Shown in pieces: positions 56,776 through 64,000 of a stretch of DNA of 64,000 nucleotides. Position numbers and translations under genes: made by a program. Source of the DNA: Chalciporus piperatus (lineage: Eukaryota; Basidiomycota; Agaricomycetes; Boletales; Boletaceae); the NCBI GenBank assembly GCA_038093975.1, contig JBBPTG010000033.1, forward strand, positions 62,001-126,000. The letters are read 5' to 3'. The stretch's first letter is position 1, and the number at the start of each line of letters is the position of its first letter. A model generated the notes under the pieces. That model was not told the origin of the DNA and searched no databases. It saw only the letters and a program-made list of their open reading frames with translations.

Positions 56776-57104
56776 ATCTTCGTGTCGTCGTCGTCTCGTG
56801 CACCCTCAGGTAGGCTTGGTAATAATCGTTGTTGTGCCTGCTCATGTCATCTGCAATGTTAGTCGACAGGGTGAACTCACCTTAGGTGTGAGCAGAAGGT
56901 TGTGGGTGAGGGTGTGGGCGTGACCTGTGCCCGTGAAATCCCCCATGGAGGATGTGGGTGCTCGTTCTGAGCCTTCCTGGTGTCTAGAAATTGAAGAAAC
57001 AATATAACGAAAGAAAGGTACTCACTGATCAGATGATTGCATCTCGGTCTGTGGGACGTTGCAGCATGTGGAGACCACACGACGTGCTCGGAGTCCAAGG
57101 ACTC

Positions 57105-57391
57105 ACAACGAGAAACAGTACGCCGAACCGATGGATTTCAAGCCTGAAAGATATCTAACGCCCTCAGGGACTCTTGTCGAGGGTGCGAATTATGCTTTCG
57201 GTTTTGGACGGTGAGGGCATCTTCTCGGTCGACGAGGTTTGAGCGGTTGTCCTGGAAGACACATGGCAGATCAAAATGTCTGGGCCGCCATCGCGACCGT
57301 GTTGGCAACGCTGCGCGTCACGAAAGCTCGGGATGAAGTTCGGAAATGAAGTTGATGTCAAAGTGGAGTTTACGTCCGGGCTCGCGACGTA
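57105..57391 (+). pseudogene. P450 relic: heme-loop 3' fragment
   Basis: Translations in shifted frames give NEKQYAEPMDFKPERYL (PERF region), then NYAFGFGR (heme loop start), a stop, then SGCPGRHMADQNVWAAIATV (cysteine ligand region) and GNEVDVKVEFTSGLAT. This matches the C-terminal exons of the P450s at 44082 and 50751. The order is right but no open frame joins it, and the N-terminal 400 residues are absent. It follows the truncated ICMT-like copy directly. Confidence 0.75.
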
Positions 57392-57679
57392 AGCAATGTT
57401 CTGTGATTTGATCAGTGGATCGATGTTCACTTGCACACGAATAGAGCTCCAAAGCCGTTTGCGTCTCGATCTCCTGTGCTGAGGAGCTCGTTCGAGCAAG
57501 TAGTCGCAGTGAATGATAGGAAGGGCTTGCTGAATCTGAGGATAGGTGATATGGATGACATTCTATGATTTGAATAATATGGTACCAGTGCACAATACCC
57601 GAAGGCGTTTGTGGTATCAGATGTAACGACATCGTTGAAATGAGAGGTGATCTACGAGTTTGAATACATACGGTTTCCA

Positions 57680-59060
57680 TTAGCGAGATGAACGAAGAGA
57701 TGTGGTAACATTGGGTTCTTCTTCCTCGGGTAATCCGAAAGCCATCCGGTAGAGTTCGGGGCCTTCTCGTATCAGGGCCTAGATAACAAGTGTCATTTTG
57801 GAGAGATGGAATGGGGATGTAGGAACTCACGATGATGACCTCAACGGCGATCAGTGCAATGATAACTAGTTCCATGCGGTGACTCGAGGACTAGGAGGAT
57901 ATAATAAGCTTCAAGACATGAGACAACGGATCAAACATACCTCTGTAAGCAACTGTCGCAGGGTCGATTGAAGCTGGGATTGGGATTGAGAATACGCCTA
58001 CGGACTGATGTCATCCGTATTTACCTCGGTTGCATAAGTAATCTTCTCGTTAACTGCGTGGGTCCGTGCTTTGACCTCCAAAGCACCTATCATCGATTTG
58101 AAGAAGGTTTCAAGTTCAGGCTCGGTCCAATACAAGTCTGGTGTGTCGGAAAAGTTCTCGCGGTTGAGATTCAAACCCTGACGGAATCTCAACAAGACCC
58201 CTAGCTTCTTGATGAGGTCTTGACGGCCGAGTCCAGGTTTTCCTGTCTGCTCTAGAGAGTGAGGCAACTGAGCGACAGAAAGGAGGTATTCCTCCAAAGA
58301 CTCTTCCAACACCGCAAGAGCAGTGGACCGGGAGAGGGCTTGAGAGTAAGCATACCGAGCAAGGAGGGCAGTGGCATTGAGAGAAGGGTTCGGTGGAGTA
58401 GCGATTGCCTCATTCGCAGGATCTTGGAGCGGCGCTACCCGTCCGAGGATAATCAAGTCACCCTGTATTCGTGTTGTCCTGACAAACAGGGAGGATCAAT
58501 CACGCAGCAGCAGCAGGCCCGAACGTAGATTTAACATACTCGTTTGGATCAGTCACGAATTCCAGCTCCTCCGTCTCTGCCTGTTGTAGGTGACCGACTT
58601 CGCACGGAGCTAAGACGTCTTTTGCAAACTGGCGTGCCTCGTTTTCGCTCAAGCCCCAGCACACGAAACTGCCGTTTCCAAACACAAATATCTCGCCATC
58701 CTCTCCCCAACGTGGAACCCACCATGCTTCGTGAACTTTCTGTGAACCTGGTGGGAGATACGCGCGTAGGCGAGTAGTCAGGTAGCGCTCCGCCGTTGCG
58801 AGTGTGAGCACAGGTCGGATGGAGCTACGAGTGGGTGTCGGATTGGAACGAATCGGAAGAGATGCAGAAGCGGTACGTCGGAGAGGCGTGCTGGCCTTTG
58901 GCTTCTGCTTTGGGATGTCCGCTGCCTCGGCCGTGGAGAAAGCGCGTGAATTTGACGCGATGGCAGTCCGTGGTCGTAGTAAGGAGGCTACCGCTGGCAG
59001 TTTCGCAGGTAACGACCTAGACGGCCCAGATGCACGGAAAATACCACGGAGTGCGTACAT
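57680..59060 (-). CDS. RMD1 / DUF155 family mitochondrial protein
   Basis: Start at 59060, MYALRGIFRASGPSRSLPAK, a basic Ser/Arg-rich mitochondrial-type presequence. The upstream in-frame Met residues lack this character but are possible. The DUF155 core is VLTLATAERYLTTRLRAYLP, HEAWWVPRWGEDGEIFVFGN, GSFVCWGLSENEARQFAKDV, EELEFVTDPNEY, LIILGRVAPLQDPANEAIAT, SQALSRSTALAVLEESLEEY, QDLIKKLGVLLRFRQGLNLN and NFSDTPDLYWTEPELETFF. The C-terminal exons carry MELVIIALIAVEVIIALIRE and GPELYRMAFGLPEEEEPN, a tail membrane helix. The stop is at 57680. The family includes yeast Rmd1 and human RMND1, linked to mitochondrial translation or inner-membrane organisation. Exact role open. Confidence 0.83.
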
Positions 59061-59429
59061 CGGGGGTTGGCAGGACGAGGAGGTATCTTCATACCACACG
59101 TATTGCTTCGGCATAGCCACACGCGTAAAGTTGCCTCGTGAGTTGGCACGGCAATGTTGACAACATCTTTCTATCGGGCAAAGGGGAGAAGGCCGAAAAA
59201 TGCTAGCCCTCTGAATCAGCCCGTCCAATCTTCCGGACTCGGACAACATGAGAGGTACACTAGCTTATAAGGTGACATGAACTAGGATCGGACTCGGAAG
59301 CGTGCAAATACGAGTTACAAGCCAATATCCAAAGGTACAATTTTCGTCGGATAGCTGGGAAGATCTCAGAAGAAGACTCGGGGAGAGTAAGGTCAAGATA
59401 AGAGAGTTGATGATTAATGGGGGGTTGGG

Positions 59430-59790
59430 TACTCGAGTAGAGTATTCTGATGTTGACGGATCGAGCAGTCCAATTGACCAGAGTTGCGGAGAAAGGTAGT
59501 TGCGGGATCTGGAAGAGCAGCCAGGGCTCGCGCCTCGGGTCAAGCGAAGTTCAGCTGTACCATGAGAACTTGGTGAGTCTGGAGGAACGAAGACCTCAAC
59601 GAGAGGAAAAGTAACATCGTGCGTGCTCGTCTTACAACAAGAGTTGTCAAGAGTTCATCAAGCTCAGAAGGAAGAGAACGGAATTCATCCTGCGCGATCA
59701 ATGATCAGCACTTCACAGGAGTTGGCATTTACATACCAAGCCACCGCCGGTGAATCTGGGCAACGGATAGACGCCCAGAGCAGACGCCAT
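59430..59790 (-). pseudogene. Decayed partial copy of the 37727-39396 F-box-like gene
   Basis: On the minus strand the fragment reads VNIRILYSS, against VNIKILYTS in the intact gene. On the plus strand GAACGGAATTCATCCTG at about 59678-59694 matches 38441-38457 base for base. The flanking sequence (ATCAATGATCAGCACT versus GTCAATCATCACTGGCACT, then ACATACCA and CCGGTGAAT versus CCAGTGAAT) also aligns. Frames are broken and the F-box end is not recognisable. Up to about 60,290 there may be further remnants of the same gene. Confidence 0.7.
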
Positions 59791-60490
59791 AAGTTCTTGA
59801 CGAACATGAGGTGGTCGGGAGAGGATGTTCGGTGGCAGGAAGGGTAAGGATGAGACAGTAGAGTCGTTGCCTCATCGGGTGTGCTATAGTGCAGGTGAAA
59901 AACAACTCGATGCTGATGAACTTACTAGTAGTCGTAGGGAAGGCTGGAAGAGAAGGGAGGAGCTACGGCACGGGGCTCTGCATTCATGTCTTCTACGCAC
60001 GCGGTCCTGCTTGAAAACGACGGTTTAGTTGGTCAAGCGAAGATCATCTATATCACAAGAGGTTGGGGAATTCGGAGGAACGACGACCTCTATAGCATGG
60101 GCTTCTCTCGAACAGATAGGGTTTCAGGACGAGTACATGCCTCTCTCAGCAAGTTGCAAGGAGGTCAATGAGCTAGCCATCCGAGCATTGCTTCAAATAG
60201 TGACAGACAGAACGGCGGGGCGGTCCATTGAAAGGCTGTCGCTCATCTCGACGGTTCCGAAAGGTAGGGCCACATCATCCGATCAAGCATAAATATGTGT
60301 GGCCGGTGATGTTCTAGACGCGAGGTTGGACAGTGTGTTCGAGTGAAATGATATATATACAGCGTGACATTCCAGTCTCGCGGCTACCTAATATTGCAGT
60401 CTAAGTACAGAAGTCAATCCGCGGCCAGTGGAATGGTACTGAGTGAAACATACTTGTGCCCCGTGAAGACTGTAGAATTGGCTGGGGTAT

Positions 60491-60847
60491 CTACTCGTCC
60501 TCATATCCCTGCACAGCTCTCCGTGGCCGTTGTGGAACTGAGAGATGGTATGAGTTAGCAAGCCGCGCAGCGGACGGCGACGTCTGGACTCACGAGGGTA
60601 TGTAGTTGGGACACGCTCTGCAGGGACGTAATTGAAGTACTTCTGCCTGATCGGAGGGATAGTCAAGGCAAGTACAGGGCCTGCAGCTCCCATCAGGCAA
60701 GACCAGAATATCACGGGCTGTTCATGTGCGAGGTATTGCTATGTGGAGAACAAATTCGCGTCAGTAAGCACGGGCAGTTTTCAAGAAAAATTGAAAAATT
60801 ACGAGGAATCTATAACTCTTCCTGAATGGAGAGACAATGGAGGCCAT
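60491..60847 (-). CDS. Complex I 9.5 kDa subunit (NADH:ubiquinone oxidoreductase)
   Basis: Small inner-mitochondrial-membrane subunit. Three exons. Exon 1 from 60847 encodes MASIVSPFRKSYRFL. Exon 2 is QYLAHEQPVIFWSCLMGAAG, then PVLALTIPPIRQKYFNYVPA and ERVPTTYP. Exon 3 is LPQRPRRAVQGYEDE-stop at 60491. The YLAHEQP, GPV-L-PPIR and PTTYPLP-RPRR-V-GYEDE pattern is the fungal 9.5 kDa subunit (Neurospora NUO9.5 type). About 75 residues, one membrane helix. The exon borders CTC|GTAATT and CATAG|CAA, and CCTC|GTGAGT, all keep frame. Confidence 0.9.
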
Positions 60848-61271
60848 GCTTCCTATGACTGTGCTTCGAAGGCGTGTGGAGGAAGACGGAGAAATTGTTT
60901 GGATTTGTGTGTGCGTATTTGGCAAAAGCTTTAGAAATAAACATAATCCAGTGACATAACCTTTTGCCTTCAATTTCATGTTCCACGCGCTGCGAACCAA
61001 GTAACGAAGTTGAAACCAGGATATTTGTTAAACACATAAAAGGGTCACTTGAAACCCAATTTCACCGCCACGAACAATCATACAAAACGGAATCCAACGA
61101 GATCTAGGAAAAAAACCGGTCATCCGTCCGTTCCACCTACACATGATATCGCTGACATAAACCATGATTAAGCGCAGAGGCGATCATTCATTTCCGGTTG
61201 AAGGGGCTCTGGATGCTAAATAACGGTGATGCTTCGTATCTGCGTGCTTCAGTGATGTCGAACTCGGATAG
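60848..61271. other. Intergenic region
   Basis: 424 bases between the complex I subunit start and the 3' end of the hypothetical gene. Nothing recognised. Confidence 0.4.
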
Positions 61272-61997
61272 TCAGGACGCAGAGGCAGCGAGTCTCTCGA
61301 TGTCTTCAACGGTTACTTTGAGTCGCTTGCTATCCATCAAGGCTGCACCCTTTTTTCAATCGGGTTAGTCAAATATTTGAAGCGCTAGAACATGACTTGC
61401 CTGTCGAGCAGCAGCTTCCCTCTTTTTCTGCTTCCTTCTTTTGTATTCGCTGAGAGGGGTTCTTCCTTCTGCAGCCGCCGCCCTTTTCTCGGCCTCTCTT
61501 CTCCTGAGTCTCCGTACTGTGCTCTCAGACAACGACTCCCCCTCCTTCAAGCTCAGGAGGACTGTTTCGAGCTGGCTGACAGGTGGAAGCGTGGTCACGA
61601 TGGCAATTTGAAGAACATTTTCGTCTCGAATATCTGGGCGGGTGTCATCGGTGCATATTGGCAGGATGGGCGGGATGTCGTGAGCGTCGTCCGGATGGTG
61701 AAAAGGCTTGAGATAGTCAGTTTGAGCCAGTCCAAGAAAGACGGTGCCAATGCAAGGTGTCTGGACACTGGCGAGACTGAAGGTGGTCAAATCCCGCAAA
61801 AGATGTGTTGTAGATGGCTGATATCGGATGCGTGTCGCGACCAGTCTGCGGAACATACGAATCAGTGAGGTTCTCGGACCGAGATCACGGAGCTTTGTTG
61901 AGATGAAGATCTTGGCCAACGAGTGGTGACCCATGCCGTTCCCGGGTGCGCATTTTCCTATGAGAATAGATGTATTGAGACCTGCGTTATTCAACAT
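61272..61997 (-). CDS. Hypothetical protein with basic KREAAARQ coil and GC-AG intron
   Basis: Exon 1 from 61997 encodes about 199 residues: MLNNAGLNTSILIGKCAPGN, RDLGPRTSLIRMFRRLVATR, TPCIGTVFLGLAQTDYLKPF, a Pro/Asp-rich loop (DIPPILPICTDDTRPDIRDE), VLQIAIVTTLPPVSQLETVL and a charged C-terminal helix (SESTVRRLRRREAEKRAAAA, EYKRRKQKKREAAARQ). A GC-AG intron (61350-61400) joins to GAALMDSKRLKVTVEDIERL-AASAS-stop. I do not recognise the family. The basic helix suggests RNA or DNA contact; inference only. Met49 (MFRRL) is an alternative start. Confidence 0.62.
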
Positions 61998-62285
61998 GGC
62001 GTGTTAGTTGGGAATTGATGCATATTGATGAGTTGTTGATGAGACACCAATCGCGACGCGACGTGATCACGTGAAGCCAAAATCAATCACGATGTCCTCT
62101 TCAAGCTCGGATGCTGCATCAGTGCATGCTCGTACACTCTAGGTCTACGCGCATGATACGCTTCTTCCTCGGCCAGTTCAAGTGTCTTGAAACCTATTTG
62201 GAATCAACCTCCCAGAAGGAGGCCCACTAGTACCGTAGTAGGAACTTCGAACGCGAACTCTGTGGCTCACAAACGACTCTTCACG

Positions 62286-64000
62286 ATGCCCGAATCGCAT
62301 TTCAATCCCGAGGACTCTGAACTCATCGCCGATCTTCATCGGATCTCACAAAAGTCACCCAAGTTAATTCGATCGACCGTCTACGCGGCACCTACAGACC
62401 CAGCGATCAAAGTTCGCAGTTGGAAGATGAACGAATTTAAATACTATAACGTGCCTTCGCCCTTCCCAACTCTTGCTAGGGGTTTGTTCACAAGAGAATT
62501 GGAGGCGGAGGATGGCAGTGATCAACCTCACTACCGGATCGTCGCCCGTGGATATGACAAGTTCTTCAATATAGGGGAAGTACCATGGACGGATGTAAGT
62601 GACCACCCCCTGTGACGGTTTATTTGATTCTCATTTCCTTTCATTGTTGATTTGATTGACTGATACAGTGGTCATCGCTGGAAGCACACACCGGTCCAAG
62701 CTACACGTTATCGCTGAAGTCAAATGGCTGCATCATCTTCATCGCCCCGATCTCGTCCTCCAAGTTGATCGTGGCATCCAAACATGCTCTGGGAGGCATG
62801 GACGGCGTCACAGAGACCCACTCACAAGCTGGTCACCGATGGCTCAGCACTCATCTGGCCGCAAAGGGAAAAACAGAGGAGCAGCTCGCGACCGTTCTTT
62901 GGGAGAAAAACTGGACCGCAGTGGCTGAGGTACACTTGAACTGGTGATCTTCATGAAATGAAGCTAACCACAGCACTGCCTTTGTTCTTGAAAGCTCTGC
63001 GACGACAAATTCGAGGAACATGTTTTAGCATATCCACCCGAGAAGTCCGGATTGCATCTCCATGGTATAAACGAGAACTGCAAGGAGCTCCATACCCTTC
63101 CTACAGAAGTCGTCGACGCGTTTGCGGAGGAATGGGGTTTCTTAAAAACTGCTACTCTTGAATTCAACTCGTTGCCAAAAGTGCATGAGTTCACCGACGA
63201 GATTGCGAAGACGGGAACCTGGAACGGAGAACCGCTGGAAGGGTTCGTCGTCCGTACCCACATCATCGACCAGAAATCCGGTTCTACATCTCGCGGTAAA
63301 AGTCCACCATATCCAACCGGTTCTTCCTTTTTCTTCAAGGTGAAGTTTGACGAACCATATATGATGTATCGTGACTGGCGGGAGGTTACGAAGTCGCTGT
63401 TGTCCGCCAAAGGTTCCCTCGCCGAGGCCAAACTTCCCAAGTCGAAGATGAAGCGCAAGGAGACGCAGCTGTACCTCAAATGGGTCAAGAATGAGATTCA
63501 GGCAGACCGAGACGCTTTCAAGGGTTATGCGCAGGGAAAGGGAATTATCGCAACTAGGGAGCGGTTCTTACAGTGGCTAGCCACGGAACAGGGGAAGACA
63601 GATTTGGGTGATCTCGAAGAATCTAACAAAAGTGCTAAAGAATTCAGTAAGACCATCATCGTCCCAGTTGCGATACCCGGGTGTGGTGAGTCTTTCATCC
63701 TTTGGGCGCAGCTTCTTAATTCATGTGCCTCAGGCAAGACGACTGTCTCAGTCGCACTCGCCAATTTATTCAAATTTGGACACACTCAGAGCGACGATGT
63801 GCAAGCTAAGAAGCCGGCGCCAGCCTTTATCAAAGGCGTCGTAAATCTACTTGACAAGCATGATGTTGTCATTGCAGACAAGTACGTTCGTGAGTCCTCC
63901 TCACCAAATAATTTCTCAGAGAATCCGCGTGCAGAAACAACCACCTTCGACAACATCGAGAAGAATTACGTGGAGCTGTTGCCAAAATGTATCCACCCGT
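62286..64000 (+). CDS. TRL1: Fungal tRNA ligase Trl1, 5' part (cut by window end)
   Basis: Joins tRNA exons and, in the unfolded protein response, spliced HAC1-type mRNA. Start at MPESHFNPEDSELIADLHRI (62286); an in-frame ATG at 62187 would add 33 residues. The adenylyltransferase domain shows VARGYDKFFNIGEVPWTD, TLSLKSNGCIIFIAPIS (KxNG lysine at about residue 120), HLHGINENCKELHTLPTEVV, EGFVVRTHI and FFFKVKFDEPYMMYRDWREV. The kinase domain begins IIVPVAIPGC|GKTTVSVALA, whose P-loop glycine codon is interrupted by an intron. It ends around KHDVVIADK at the window edge. The cyclic phosphodiesterase domain lies beyond. All recognised motifs are intact. Confidence 0.9.

Overview
The window is nuclear DNA from a basidiomycete fungus, most likely an Agaricomycete. 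Almost every gene is interrupted by short introns (about 45-65 nt, GT-AG, occasionally GC-AG), genes are densely packed on both strands, and the recognisable proteins are fungal: Trl1-type tRNA ligase, Sqt1, Snu66/SART1, a CipC-like DUF3759 protein, basidiomycete-type P450s and a fungal cytosolic GH13 amylase. I see no bacterial, viral or organellar sequence, no CRISPR array, no rRNA, no convincing tRNA and no intact transposon.

Layout. 0-5.6 kb: aquaglyceroporin, MDR-family NADP reductase, a small membrane protein and a small unknown protein. 5.8-13 kb: two related coiled-coil proteins flanking an aldo-keto reductase. 13.4-18.7 kb: intron-rich intracellular alpha-amylase convergent with an MFS sugar transporter, a plausible carbohydrate pair, followed by about 2.2 kb without a gene. 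20.9-30.3 kb: GPI-anchored surface protein, TDP2-like EEP nuclease, protein disulfide isomerase, Sqt1, a Gln-rich NPF protein and a candidate small Cys-rich secreted protein. 30.3-36 kb: exosome nuclease DIS3 divergent from an F-box gene.

36-46 kb: a broken ICMT-like methyltransferase, a second F-box-like gene, a CipC-like protein, RNase H2 subunit A, a single-exon Ser/Pro-rich protein and a P450. 46-53 kb: Snu66/SART1 and a second P450. 54-57.4 kb: two intact tandem ICMT-like genes, an internally deleted third copy and a P450 relic. 57.7-64 kb: RMD1/DUF155 mitochondrial protein, a relic of the 37.7-39.4 kb F-box-like gene, complex I 9.5 kDa subunit, a hypothetical protein, and TRL1 running off the window edge.

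The block from 36.8 to about 60 kb is a birth-and-death region. ICMT-like, P450 and F-box-like genes each occur there in intact and decayed copies, among conserved housekeeping genes. Other notable points are two consecutive micro-exons encoding the whole first CGHC active site of the disulfide isomerase, two GC-AG intron candidates, tryptophan heptads in a coiled-coil protein, and two isolated inverted repeats.

Gene models were made by reading splice sites by eye. Internal exon borders are reliable where the reading frame and family conservation agree, and less so where stated.
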